DNA of 28,931 bases from Anaerolineae bacterium (GTDB lineage: Bacteria > Chloroflexota > Anaerolineae > JADYZS01). Position numbers and translations under genes: made by a program. Where the stretch lies: NCBI GenBank assembly GCA_020853075.1, contig JADYZS010000424.1, positions 1 through 28,931 of the forward strand, written 5' to 3'. The notes beneath the pieces are model-generated. The model made no database searches. It saw only the letters and a program-made list of their open reading frames with translations, and was not told the DNA's origin. Positions 19,201 through 25,486 of this stretch are shown here, one piece after another (within the stretch, counting starts at the first letter, position 1; every line of letters begins with the position of its first letter).

Positions 19201-19290
19201 CGGCGTCGGGGTCGGCGTCGGGCGCGTGCAGGCGGAAAAGACGAATGAGAAGAAGAGAAGCCAACGGAGGGCGTTTGTGCGCAGTCTCAT
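13243..19290 (-). CDS. Alpha-2-macroglobulin-family lipoprotein with thioester motif
   Basis: A 2015-residue envelope protein, longer than the roughly 1650 of E. coli YfhM. The start has a signal peptide ending FSAC, with Cys21 the lipidated residue, so it is a lipoprotein anchored in a membrane and facing outward. A Pro/Thr-rich linker (22-72) follows, then about four Ig-like repeats of the SbsA type (72-470; each has a VTFDQPM or VTFSQPM signature). Macroglobulin domains follow, with DRPLYRPGQIVYWKG near 711. A glycine-rich bait-like stretch (GGKGGGGGGP) is near 1277 and is followed by FPDTAYWNATVTTDAEG. The thioester motif is ECTEQ with Cys1511. A receptor-like C-terminal domain has EDPLPAGAEAVD. 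Family members trap proteases that breach the envelope. It follows the PBP1C gene, the known partner. GGAG lies about 12 bases before the ATG. Confidence 0.95.
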   Translation of the reverse strand: MRLRTNALRWLLFFSFVFSACTRPTPTPTPGPGPTRPPAQATATPSRVPPTATAIPTIPAPTQTPLPPVPPTVVAVRPERGEEQAPTAPIVVTFDQPMEADATAKAFAIDPPVEGKVAVEQNRLVFTPSQPLARAARYEVTVGPEARSRFGLAMRSPFFFRFNTVGLLEVVGTQPTAGAQDVGVDGTVTIVFNRPVVPLVSTEQQAGLPQPLRFQQPVAGKGQWLNTSVYQFKPDIAFAASTTYTGTVAAGLQDTTGSLLQQDFTFTFRTADPLVTEAIPQGPQIPPTTTITVTFSQPMDRPSTEAAFSLNPAVPGTFRWTDDSRAFNFAPSQRLAFNTRYQAKVAKDARPASGEGTLREEMAWTFRTVSLPEVVRTNPADGARGTDPYGGLEVFFASAIDPGTVITDSITVLPKPTAVYTYWSPYENRLFVGWDKEPATAYTVTLGTQIGDTYGNRLQRPVTVRFRTGDLPPFLQVFGGDVAGTYNAYTETVLFIGHRNVSRVSIGLYRMSEADFIRVSGPENWQAWQQYTGKEADLIRQWDLPVSEVRNKTGTLNLPLKDEDEEALPPGIYYVQAAAPEILPARGQSKESTYQRRILIVSKLNLTLKHTMTEAMVWATDLKSGQPVANLPVRLLNEKGGVLAQSTTGADGVFRASYDRTDPWRLLVAFVGQGDTFAVVTNRWTSGISTWEFNIMAEPYQNQYTGYFYTDRPLYRPGQIVYWKGILRSDDDARYALLPAGTPVTITVMTDQGKEVYRETVALSAFGTINGQFQLAEETSLGYYSLMAMVSTPTSQPPEQSFGTGFQVAEYRKPEYELAVQTDRPEYIQGDTVEASVQGTYFFGGPVKGAQVRWTLMSDDYIFFWEPAIGPNEERRYYDFTDWDYSDFRPRQRFGEFIASGTGTTDEEGRFTARVPASVAKRKLSQRYTIEFSVTDLNNQEVSGRTTAIVHLGEFYIGQSPRQYVGPIGQEQTVDVVTVDTKGNLVPNITVTIVASQREWFNVQEKADNGEFYWVSKPKDTPVVTKTVTTDAQGRGVFTFTPEKGGAYAILATGRDGRGNEIRSLTFVWVSGKTEEYVPWRQENNDRIRLVADKSSYNVGDTAKVLVPSPYQGQVQALLTIERGHIVSHRLVTLAGNSETLSIPIPPEFAPNVFVSVVLVKGMDATNPSPSFKLGYVELSVSTAQKELTVTLTPSETKVGPRQTVNYTVEAKDYTGKGVAAELSLALVDKALLSLTDVQQQTLLDHFYRRRGVGVVTSVGLAVSLDRLNQQLTEGGKGGGGGGPESAPFVRSEFPDTAYWNATVTTDAEGKAQVSVRLPDNLTTWRMSAKGLTTDTEVGEAKVDIVATQDLLVRPVIPRFFVEGDKAELSAIVQNNTDQALEVGVGLASQEVSLSGDATQKVSVPARGTYKATWTATVGQGALQATLLFTADGGTLKDAVELRLPVYRYSTADTTATAGEVSASDPQRLEIIYLPPALDPTRGDLTVRVDPSLAAGIRDGFTYLENFPYECTEQILSSFLPNIVTFLALRDAGDVAGPRRAELERTLPPLLQEGLQRLYLRQNPDGGWGWWDSEASTPWLTAYVVFGLAKAQQGGFQVDKQVMDNALDYLTRQLKAPADFKANFEANQQAFILYVLAEAGRNELSRAVVLFDARERLGHYGKAHLAQALGLWDKADRKRIDTLLDDLTGKAVVSATGAHWEEKWVDYWTMNTDVRTTALVLDALVRLRPNDVMATQAVRWLMYVRNGDGHWETTQETLWSIIALTNWMVASGELKADYSWRVTLNGQAMGQGTANAESLNDPMVLKAAVAGLLRDQANGLVLERLPAASGQTGEGRLYYTAHLRVFQPVDQVKALNRGIVVSREYVLNDAPDKPIREARVGDVIRVKLTIVAPTDLTYLLLEDPLPAGAEAVDTSLRTTRTLPTEEEIRRMKEGEVIEEPKAWMWDAWLPSHTDLRDEKVALFATFLPRGTYQYTYLMRASLPGEYLVMPTTAMQMYFPEVFGRSDGGRFVISGQ

Positions 19291-19400
19291 AGGTGGGATT
19301 CTCCACGAGGCAGAAATATAAGACGCGTAGCGAGCGCGCTAACCACGCGCTCATTGTATAGACGATGCTCATGCCGGGAAAGTTCCGATTTTTCAGCCTA

Positions 19401-19428
19401 AGAGACGACCCGCCGGGTCGTCTCTACA
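19401..19428. repeat. GTAGAGACGACC hairpin repeat, copy 2
   Basis: AGAGACGACCC and GGGTCGTCTCT form a perfect stem with a short CGCC-type loop. It begins 6 bases after the PBP1C stop at 19435 and precedes the macroglobulin gene. The rest of the 144-base gap (19291-19434) shows only weak promoter-like sequences (TACAAT near 19355, no convincing -35). Confidence 0.78.
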
Positions 19429-19434
19429 ATGCCT

Positions 19435-21951
19435 TTAAGGTTTCTCAACGGTGATGCGCACGGGCGCGCTGGCGACCTCGCGCCCGTCCCTGTCTATGCC
19501 GATAGCGCGGAACTCGTGGAAGCCTGCCTGCAAGGGCCACCAGGCGCGGTAAGGCGGCGCAGCGAAGTCGGCCAGCGGCACGCCATCGGCCAGGAGCGTG
19601 AGGCGGGCTAAGGCCACACCATCGCCGGGGCGCGCGGCGATTTCCAGCCGCTGCGTCTCGGCGGGGAGCGCCGGGCTGAGGCGGAAGGCGGCGTTGGGGT
19701 CGGGGCTGGTGAGGAAGAGGGCAACGGTTGCTTCCTGCTTTATACTGTCCTTTCCATCACCAGACGCTCGGACACCGGCATCGGCGGCCAGGAGGATGCC
19801 GTGTTGCCGCGCCCACTCGTGCAGTTCCGCCGGGAGGACGCGGGCGATACGTTGCACGCGGCGCTCCTGCGGTGTCTCCTCCGTGGCCGGTTCGCCCGTC
19901 ACCGCATCTATGAAACTGAGGCGATAACTCTCGTCGCGGGCCGTCGGCTCCGTACCGGCGATGAAGAGTTCCGTGCGCCGTGGGCAGAGGTCGTTGGGCA
20001 GTAACCCCGTATCGGCGCAGACCTCCACTTCCACCAGGCCCGCCGAACGGGGGAAGGCGCGCTCGCGATTTCCCCGTGCCACGGCGAACATAACGTCGCG
20101 CCAGATGGGAGCCGCGCCTGTGATGCCGGAGACGTCCAGCATCGGCGCGTTGTCCGCGTTCCCCACCCAGACGCCCACCGCCAGGTTGGGAATATAGCCG
20201 AGCGTCCAGTTGTCGCGCCAGTCGGTCGTCGTGCCGGTTTTGGCCGCCGCCGGAAAGCCCAGGTAAAGAGGGCTCGTTTCGCCGAAGGCAGAGGCGCGGG
20301 CCGCGTTGTCGCTGAGGATGTCGGTGATGAGATAGGCGACCTGCGGGCTCGCTGCCTGCGGCCCCAGGCGCGGCTCCCAACTGCGTACGACGCGACCTTG
20401 CGCATCCTCTACACGCAAGAGGGAGATCGGCATGACCTGTCGCCCGCCGTTGGCAAAGGCAGCGTAAGCGGCGGTCAAATCCAACAAACGCACCTCGCCG
20501 CCTCCCAGCGTCAACGCCAGGCCGTAGCGCGCCGAATCGTCAAAGGTGCGGATGCCGAGCCGCCGCGCCTGCTCCATGAAATCGTCCAGCCCGACGTACT
20601 GCAATACCTTGACCGCGGGGATGTTGAGGGAGGCTGCCAATGCCTGCCTTAGCAGCACCGGGCCGTGGTATTCCAGGTCGTAGTTCTGCGGAACGTAGGG
20701 TGTACCCTCGCGCGTGGGGAAGACGGTACGCACGTCGGCTACCATCGTAGCGGACGTGTAAGGCGCGTAGCCGTGGCGGGCGGCGCGGTCGGGATCAAAG
20801 GCGGCGGCGTAGGTAATCGGCTTGATGGACGAGCCGGGCTGCCGCAGCGCCAGCGCGCCGTTGACCGCGCCGCTGATACGCGGGTCAAAGTAGTCGGGGC
20901 TCCCCACCATCGCCAGGATTTCGCCCGTCGCCGGGTTCAGCGCGACGAGGGCCGCGTTCTCCACGCGGCGATCAGGAGGGGCTTCTGGGTCTTCCTTCAA
21001 TTGGCGCAGGCGGTAGTGCACGATGTTCTCCGCCGTCGCCTGCCAGTCGGCATCCAGGGTCGTATAGACCCGCAGGCCGCCCTGCTCCAGCCGCTCGCGG
21101 CCCAGTTCCTCCTCCAGCAGCCCCTGGACATACATGACGAAGTGGGGGGCCAGGATGGGGAAGGGCGTGGATGCAAAGCGCAGCGGCTCGCGGGCGGCGC
21201 GGGCTGCGTCCTCGGCGGTGAGGTAGCCGTGTTTGACCATCAGGCCGAGCACCGTTGCCTGGCGCGCGTGGGCAGCCTCCGGGTTTTCCAGGGGGTTGTA
21301 GCCTTGGGGCCATTGGGGAAGCCCGGCCAGAAGGGCGCACTCGGCCAGGTCTAACTCGGCGGCGCTCTTGCCGAAATAACCCTGGGCCGCGGCCTCCAAC
21401 CCCACCGCGTAGTGGCCGTAATAGGTCTGGTTCAGATAGAGAGCGAGGAGGTCATCTTTACCGTAGCGCAGTTCTATCTTCAAGGCCAAAACCGCCTCGC
21501 GCGCTTTGCGGCGCAGCGTGCGCTGGTCGCGCTCCTCCTGGGAAAGAAGGAGGTTGCGGGCCAGTTGCTGGGTCAGGGTACTCGCGCCGGAGATAGTCTG
21601 GCCGGCGCGCAGGTTCTGCCAGAAGGCGCGCGCGATGGCCCAGACATCCACCCCCGGATGAGAATAGAAGGCGGCATCCTCGGTGGCGATGGTCGCCTGG
21701 CGGCAGGCGAGGGGGATACGGGCCAGCGGCAACGGCGTGTGCTTGCCCCGTTTCGGGTCTGCCACTTCGTAGAGGAGGCGGCCATGCCGGTCAAGAATGA
21801 GGGTGGAAGGCGGCGCCACGCGCGCGTCCAGCAGGGCGATGTTGGGGAGAGGCCCCAGCCAGCGCGCGAAAAGAGCCGCGCCCCCCAGGAGCGCGGTCAG
21901 GAGAATCAGAAGCGTAACGCGCCATCGGCGCCAGAGTTTCATGCGGCCCAT
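19435..21951 (-). CDS. pbpC: Penicillin-binding protein 1C, bifunctional class A
   Basis: An 838-residue class A PBP. One N-terminal membrane helix (about 11-30) anchors it outside the membrane. The GT51 glycosyltransferase domain has the catalytic-Glu motif ATEDAAFYSHPGVD (Glu91), GASTLTQQLARN and later ALLAGLPQWP. The transpeptidase domain has all three active-site motifs: SSIK with Ser374, SLN in ALAASLNIPA, and KTGT at 571. A C-terminal beta domain from about 740 resembles the PBP-C tail (PF06832) that distinguishes PBP1C from PBP1A. It polymerises and may cross-link peptidoglycan. The start at 21951 was kept although ATG 21942 is possible; neither has a strong ribosome binding site. Followed by the macroglobulin gene, a pairing seen in many Gram-negative bacteria. 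Confidence 0.93.
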   Translation of the reverse strand: MGRMKLWRRWRVTLLILLTALLGGAALFARWLGPLPNIALLDARVAPPSTLILDRHGRLLYEVADPKRGKHTPLPLARIPLACRQATIATEDAAFYSHPGVDVWAIARAFWQNLRAGQTISGASTLTQQLARNLLLSQEERDQRTLRRKAREAVLALKIELRYGKDDLLALYLNQTYYGHYAVGLEAAAQGYFGKSAAELDLAECALLAGLPQWPQGYNPLENPEAAHARQATVLGLMVKHGYLTAEDAARAAREPLRFASTPFPILAPHFVMYVQGLLEEELGRERLEQGGLRVYTTLDADWQATAENIVHYRLRQLKEDPEAPPDRRVENAALVALNPATGEILAMVGSPDYFDPRISGAVNGALALRQPGSSIKPITYAAAFDPDRAARHGYAPYTSATMVADVRTVFPTREGTPYVPQNYDLEYHGPVLLRQALAASLNIPAVKVLQYVGLDDFMEQARRLGIRTFDDSARYGLALTLGGGEVRLLDLTAAYAAFANGGRQVMPISLLRVEDAQGRVVRSWEPRLGPQAASPQVAYLITDILSDNAARASAFGETSPLYLGFPAAAKTGTTTDWRDNWTLGYIPNLAVGVWVGNADNAPMLDVSGITGAAPIWRDVMFAVARGNRERAFPRSAGLVEVEVCADTGLLPNDLCPRRTELFIAGTEPTARDESYRLSFIDAVTGEPATEETPQERRVQRIARVLPAELHEWARQHGILLAADAGVRASGDGKDSIKQEATVALFLTSPDPNAAFRLSPALPAETQRLEIAARPGDGVALARLTLLADGVPLADFAAPPYRAWWPLQAGFHEFRAIGIDRDGREVASAPVRITVEKP

Positions 21952-21993
21952 CTCTACATATATGGACGCCGACAGGCGGATTCAAGTTCCACC

Positions 21994-22200
21994 CTAGGAT
22001 GACCGATACTTCCATGATTCCAGCAGTCCGGCCTGAATCATCTCCTGAATCCGCGTTTCCCGGGATGTTTTGACAGGAACGATGCGTCCCACTGGTTTCC
22101 CTCGTTCCGTGATAACCAGGGTATCTCCGGCTTTGACCTGGCTCAGATAGTGGCTCAGTCGCGCCCGCAACTCTCGTAGACCTATTGTACTCTCAGACAT
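21994..22200 (-). CDS. Phd/YefM-type antitoxin, apparently without toxin
   Basis: A 68-residue protein starting MSESTIGLRELRARLSHYL with the core ITERGKPVGRIVPV, the DNA-binding Phd/YefM fold that represses its own operon and neutralises a partner toxin. No PIN, RelE or Doc gene lies next to it: the next gene downstream, 42 bases away, is the PBP. The C-terminal toxin-binding tail (MIQAGLLESWKYRSS) is short and departs from the GLxSWxGxKP ending usual in PIN-linked relatives, suggesting truncation. ATG 22200 gives the normal family N-terminus; in-frame ATGs at 22215 and 22239 would add residues coded by the neighbouring repeat and are less likely. Confidence 0.8.
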   Translation of the reverse strand: MSESTIGLRELRARLSHYLSQVKAGDTLVITERGKPVGRIVPVKTSRETRIQEMIQAGLLESWKYRSS

Positions 22201-22212
22201 CGCCAACGCCGA

Positions 22213-22295
22213 CATCGGATGAAATCCGACGGCTATCATGTTAAGCCCGCTCTGCGGGCTTCCTAACCTGGCTGCCGTCGGTTTCCAACCGACGG
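22213..22295. repeat. Composite palindromic repeat, copy B
   Basis: CATCGGATGAAATCCGACGG (22213-22232), a central hairpin AAGCCCGC-TCT-GCGGGCTT (22243-22261) and a palindrome CCGTCGG..CCGACGG (22275-22295). Same three-part plan as copies A and C. It ends exactly at the base before the aldehyde oxidoreductase stop codon (22296) and its other end lies 12 bases from the antitoxin ATG. Confidence 0.8.
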
Positions 22296-24152
22296 TTAAG
22301 GCCCGCTTAGCCCCAACACGGCCAGCCGTTCCGCCGTGGGAATCCCTGTCTGCGGGTCCCAGCCGCGATACTGGTAGTATTCGTCCAACATCAGCGGGAG
22401 GTTGGGAAGGACGCCCGCCGCGCCGCCCGCAGGTCTTGGCTCCGTCAAGAATCGCTCCGGCAGGGTATCATCGGCACGGGTGACGCCCAAGCGCACGTTG
22501 ATGAGCCGTTTCAGGGTGTGGAGCCGTTCGCCGGTCAGGAAAACGTCCTGCGCCGTCCAGCCCCACCCTAGCGCAGCGTTCACCAGATCGGCCACCATGT
22601 CGGGCCCGGCCAGGCCCTTGATGATAAAGCGGCAGAGGCCCAGGGGATTATAGAGCCCGACGTAGTTCTGATAGTGCGCGGCCACGCGTCCCTGGCCGCG
22701 ACTGTCGTGCTTGTCGTAGGGGAGTTCCCCGGCCAAGCCTGGTACGTTTATCCCGTAGCCTTCCCAGTAGGTGGCGCCCTCCATGTGACATGCGCCGCGG
22801 CTGGCGGTCGCGTAGTGCGCGGCGATGCTGACAAAGGCGCGCGGATCGTGGTAGGGCATCTCCATCCCTTTGACGTGCGCAGCAAACTTATCTGCCCCCG
22901 GCCCCAGGCGTTTGGCCGCGGCACGCACGCCGTCGGCCAGGAGATCGCCCAGGCCCTCGCGGTAGGCGATACGTTTCACCAGCGCCAGCGCGGCCTCCGC
23001 GTTGCCCCAGGTCAGTTTCAGCCCGCCGGCATCTTCCTTGCTCAAAAGGCCTCGCTCGTAGGCCTCAAAGGCGAAGGCGATGGCGCTGGTGGTGGAGATG
23101 GTGTCCAGACCGTAGCGGTTGCAGAGGTCGTTCATAGCGGCGATGCTGTTCAGGTCGTCGTTGAGAAGCATCCCGCCGAAGCCTGCCAGCGTCTCGTATT
23201 CCGGCCCGTGGCCGGCGGTGCCCGCGTAAGGCCCTTCCTTGACCTCCACGTACTTGCCGCAGCCTATGGGACAGGCGAAGCAGAAGGTATGCTTGACGAA
23301 GATGGTCTCGGCGATGCGTTGGCCGGAGATCTGCACCGCCAGGTCGGGCCGGTCGCCCATGCGCCAGTTGCCCAACGGCATATCGCCCGTCTTCTCGGCG
23401 TTGATGAGGCCGCCCGGCGTCCCCATCTTGCTCATGGAGAGGGAGTTCTCCTGGATGCTCTTGTTGGATTCCTTGACCGTCTGGCGGAAAGCGGAGGCAT
23501 CGTAGTATTCGGGTCTCTCCTGACCCCGCACGACGATGGCCTTCAGGTTCTTGGAGCCCATGAGCGCGCCCATGCCGCCGCGTCCGGCGGTGCGGGCATG
23601 AGCCTGGCCACCGGTCATCACGCCAGCGAAGCGCACCAGGTGCTCGCCCCCGGGGCCGATGCAGGCGACGACGGCCTTGGGGTCTGTCTCCCGGAGGACG
23701 GCGTCATGGAAGGCGAAATGGTCCAGCCCCCACAGGTGGGACGCGGGACGTAAGGCTACTGTACCTTTGCGCCCATCAATCCAGAGATAGACGGGCTCCG
23801 CGGCACGCCCGGTGACGGCGACGCCGTCGTAGCCGGAGAAGCGGAGTTCCGCGCCCCAGTGGCCGCCCATGTTGGCATCGTTCCAGATGCCGGTGAGGGG
23901 CGAGCGCCCGCAAAAAGAGGAGCGGCAGCCGGTGGGCGCGAAGGTGCCGGAGAGGAGGCCGTTGAAGGCGTATAAGGTGTTACGCGGGTCAAGGGGCGCG
24001 ATGCTGGGGTCCAACTCCTCGTAGCAAAGTTTGGCCGCGTAGCCGCTGCCGAGGAGGTAGCGGCGCACGTCCTCATCGGCGATGGGAACTGCCTGCCATT
24101 GTCCGGTGCTCAGGTCAATCCGCAGGTATTTGCCGGCATATACGTAGGGCAT
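22296..24152 (-). CDS. Aldehyde ferredoxin oxidoreductase (tungsten/molybdenum pterin)
   Basis: A 618-residue enzyme of the AOR family, usual length. It oxidises aldehydes to acids with ferredoxin, or the reverse, using a tungsto- or molybdo-bispterin and one 4Fe-4S cluster. The N-terminal domain begins YAGKYLRIDLSTG and has the pterin-binding region SGTFAPTGCRSSFCGRSPLTG (about 68-88). Cluster ligands are Cys291, Cys294 and Cys298 in CFACPIGC, and Cys507 in NPLGLCRF. All four are present, so it should be active. The preferred aldehyde cannot be told. ATG 24152 has an excellent AGGAGG ribosome binding site. It is transcribed away from arsR; a partner ferredoxin-type or MoaD-like gene is not seen nearby. 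The divergent arsenic cluster may be unrelated. Confidence 0.94.
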   Translation of the reverse strand: MPYVYAGKYLRIDLSTGQWQAVPIADEDVRRYLLGSGYAAKLCYEELDPSIAPLDPRNTLYAFNGLLSGTFAPTGCRSSFCGRSPLTGIWNDANMGGHWGAELRFSGYDGVAVTGRAAEPVYLWIDGRKGTVALRPASHLWGLDHFAFHDAVLRETDPKAVVACIGPGGEHLVRFAGVMTGGQAHARTAGRGGMGALMGSKNLKAIVVRGQERPEYYDASAFRQTVKESNKSIQENSLSMSKMGTPGGLINAEKTGDMPLGNWRMGDRPDLAVQISGQRIAETIFVKHTFCFACPIGCGKYVEVKEGPYAGTAGHGPEYETLAGFGGMLLNDDLNSIAAMNDLCNRYGLDTISTTSAIAFAFEAYERGLLSKEDAGGLKLTWGNAEAALALVKRIAYREGLGDLLADGVRAAAKRLGPGADKFAAHVKGMEMPYHDPRAFVSIAAHYATASRGACHMEGATYWEGYGINVPGLAGELPYDKHDSRGQGRVAAHYQNYVGLYNPLGLCRFIIKGLAGPDMVADLVNAALGWGWTAQDVFLTGERLHTLKRLINVRLGVTRADDTLPERFLTEPRPAGGAAGVLPNLPLMLDEYYQYRGWDPQTGIPTAERLAVLGLSGP

Positions 24153-24180
24153 GGGGACCTCCTACTTGTTACTCGCTCCT

Positions 24181-24208
24181 ATCTTATACCGGATTCCTCT
24201 CCTGTCAA
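24181..24208 (-). promoter_or_regulatory. Promoter of the aldehyde ferredoxin oxidoreductase
   Basis: Minus strand TTGACA (24208-24203), 16-base spacer, TAAGAT (24186-24181). Start predicted near 24174, leaving a leader of about 22 bases that contains the AGGAGG site. Confidence 0.6.
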
Positions 24209-24230
24209 AATGCGGCGTACCGCGTCCCTC

Positions 24231-24259
24231 TTGACAACCAAGAAAACCAGGTGTATAAT
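24231..24259 (+). promoter_or_regulatory. Consensus sigma70 promoter of the arsR operon
   Basis: TTGACA (24231-24236), 17 bases, TATAAT (24254-24259): a perfect match. Transcription should start near 24266. The -35 box is 22 bases from the -35 of the divergent oxidoreductase promoter. Confidence 0.85.
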
Positions 24260-24269
24260 ATTCACGTAT

Positions 24270-24282
24270 TTAGATTGGTCTA
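24270..24282 (+). promoter_or_regulatory. Candidate ArsR operator at the arsR start site
   Basis: TAGATTGGTCTA, an imperfect palindrome just after the predicted start of transcription, preceded by a T that gives the TTAGATT seen again before arsM. A repressor here would block the promoter directly. Confidence 0.5.
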
Positions 24283-24303
24283 TATGAGAGGGACGGTTGA
24301 GCG

Positions 24304-24618
24304 ATGGTTACAATGAACCCCGTGGACTTCTGCCGGGCGCTGGCCGACGACACGCGGCAGGCGATTCTCCAACTCCTCCTGGAGCGAGGAGAACTCTGCG
24401 TCAGCGACATCGTCGCCGCCTTCAACAAGTCGCAGCCAACCATCTCGCACCACCTCAACATCCTGCAAACGACGGGCCTCCTGCACACCCGCCGCGAGGG
24501 TAAACTGGTCTATTACGCGGTGACCCGCGAAAACCTGACCGAGTGTTGCGGCATGTTATGGAGCAAGTTCGCGTTGGAGCGGGAACCTATCGCCCTGACC
24601 GAAACCGCGCCGGCCTAG
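24304..24618 (+). CDS. arsR: ArsR/SmtB-family metal(loid)-responsive repressor
   Basis: A 104-residue winged-helix repressor. The recognition region is FNKSQPTISHHLNILQTTGLLHTRREGKLVYY (about 40-71). The usual arsenic site ELCVCDL is here ELCVSDI, keeping Cys32 but with Ser34. Other cysteines are Cys10 and a vicinal pair Cys81-Cys82 in ECCGML. The sensor site may thus use the C-terminal pair, as in the A. ferrooxidans-type ArsR (Cys95/Cys96/Cys102), or a mix. The inducer is most likely arsenite, given arsM next. AGAGGGA lies about 11 bases before ATG 24304; ATG 24313 is an alternative. It probably represses its own promoter and the arsM segment. Confidence 0.9.
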   Translation: MVTMNPVDFCRALADDTRQAILQLLLERGELCVSDIVAAFNKSQPTISHHLNILQTTGLLHTRREGKLVYYAVTRENLTECCGMLWSKFALEREPIALTETAPA

Positions 24619-24628
24619 CGTGATGCAT

Positions 24629-24651
24629 CGCGCAGGCTCGCGCGGTCTTTA
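24629..24651 (+). terminator. Weak hairpin between arsR and arsM, possible attenuator
   Basis: CGCGC (24629-24633) and GCGCG (24640-24644) with a 6-base loop, followed by GTCTTTATT. The stem is short and the U tract poor, so it may only reduce read-through into arsM. Confidence 0.35.
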
Positions 24652-24677
24652 TTAGATTGTTATATTGAAGAATCTAA
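24652..24677 (+). promoter_or_regulatory. Candidate ArsR operator before arsM
   Basis: TTAGATT (24652-24658) and AATCTAA (24671-24677) form a perfect inverted repeat across 12 bases; total length 26, the span of the 12-2-12 sites bound by ArsR/SmtB proteins. TATACT at 24685-24690 could be the -10 of an internal arsM promoter; no good -35 was found. Confidence 0.5.
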
Positions 24678-24710
24678 ATATCTCTATACTACTTAGGAGC
24701 AGAGGACAAC

Positions 24711-25481
24711 ATGGACGACCGGCAAATCAAAGAGGCGGTGCGCGAGACCTATGGCGAGTTGGCGCGCCGGTTTCAGGACGCAGGGGCGACGGCAGGGTGT
24801 GGCTGCGGCTCATCGGGCTGCGGCGATAGCCAGGCCATCGGTCTCTATGGGTTGGAAGAGGTGGCGGCGTTACCCGACACCATTGCCAGCGCGTCGCTGG
24901 GGTGCGGCAACCCCCTGGCCCTGGCGAGCCTGAAAGAGGGCGAAACGGTGCTTGACCTGGGCTCCGGCGGCGGGCTGGATTGTTTCTTGGCCGCGCGCCG
25001 CGTCGGGCCGACGGGCCGCGTCATCGGTCTGGACATGACGCCGGACATGCTGGCCCTGGCGCGGGGCAACGCTGCGCACCTTGGCCTGAGCAACGTGGAG
25101 TTTCGTCAGGGCGAGATGGAGGCGATACCGCTGGCCGACGCGACGGTGGACGTGATCATCTCCAACTGCGTCATCAACCTGAGCCCCGACAAGGATGCGG
25201 TCTTCCGCGAGGCCTTCCGCGCCCTGCGCTCCGGCGGACGTTTCAGTGTGTCGGATATCGTGACCTCGCGGCCGCTGCCGGAGATAGTGCGCCAGAACTT
25301 GCGCGCGTGGAGCGGGTGCGTCGGCGGTGCGTTGGAACTGACAGCCTACGTAGAGAAAATGCGCGCCGCGGGCTTTGAGAGGATAGAGATTGACAGGCAA
25401 GGCGGAGACGGCTGTTGCGGCGATGGGCTGGCCTTTAGCGCGCGCATCACCGCCTTCAAGCCGTCGGCGCCGGCAGAGTAA
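24711..25481 (+). CDS. arsM: Arsenite S-adenosylmethionine methyltransferase
   Basis: A 256-residue ArsM, which methylates As(III) with SAM to mono-, di- and trimethyl arsenicals in the cytoplasm. The SAM motif is VLDLGSGGGLDCFLAA (80-95), then VIGLDMTPDML. The three arsenite-binding cysteines of the family are recognisable: Cys65 (SLGCGNPLA), Cys153 (ISNCVINLSP) and Cys203 (WSGCVGGAL). An extra N-terminal cluster CGCGSSGC (30-37) and a C-terminal Cys pair (GDGCCGDG) are typical of many bacterial ArsM and may help bind As(III). AGGAGCAGAGGA precedes ATG 24711. Downstream gene begins 5 bases after the stop, so they are cotranscribed. Confidence 0.95.
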   Translation: MDDRQIKEAVRETYGELARRFQDAGATAGCGCGSSGCGDSQAIGLYGLEEVAALPDTIASASLGCGNPLALASLKEGETVLDLGSGGGLDCFLAARRVGPTGRVIGLDMTPDMLALARGNAAHLGLSNVEFRQGEMEAIPLADATVDVIISNCVINLSPDKDAVFREAFRALRSGGRFSVSDIVTSRPLPEIVRQNLRAWSGCVGGALELTAYVEKMRAAGFERIEIDRQGGDGCCGDGLAFSARITAFKPSAPAE

Positions 25482-25486
25482 CGGCC

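Noticed and set aside
22674..23753. 359-residue plus-strand open frame opposite the aldehyde oxidoreductase
   Set aside because: It mirrors a full-length, motif-complete gene on the other strand; GC-rich third positions create long antisense frames.
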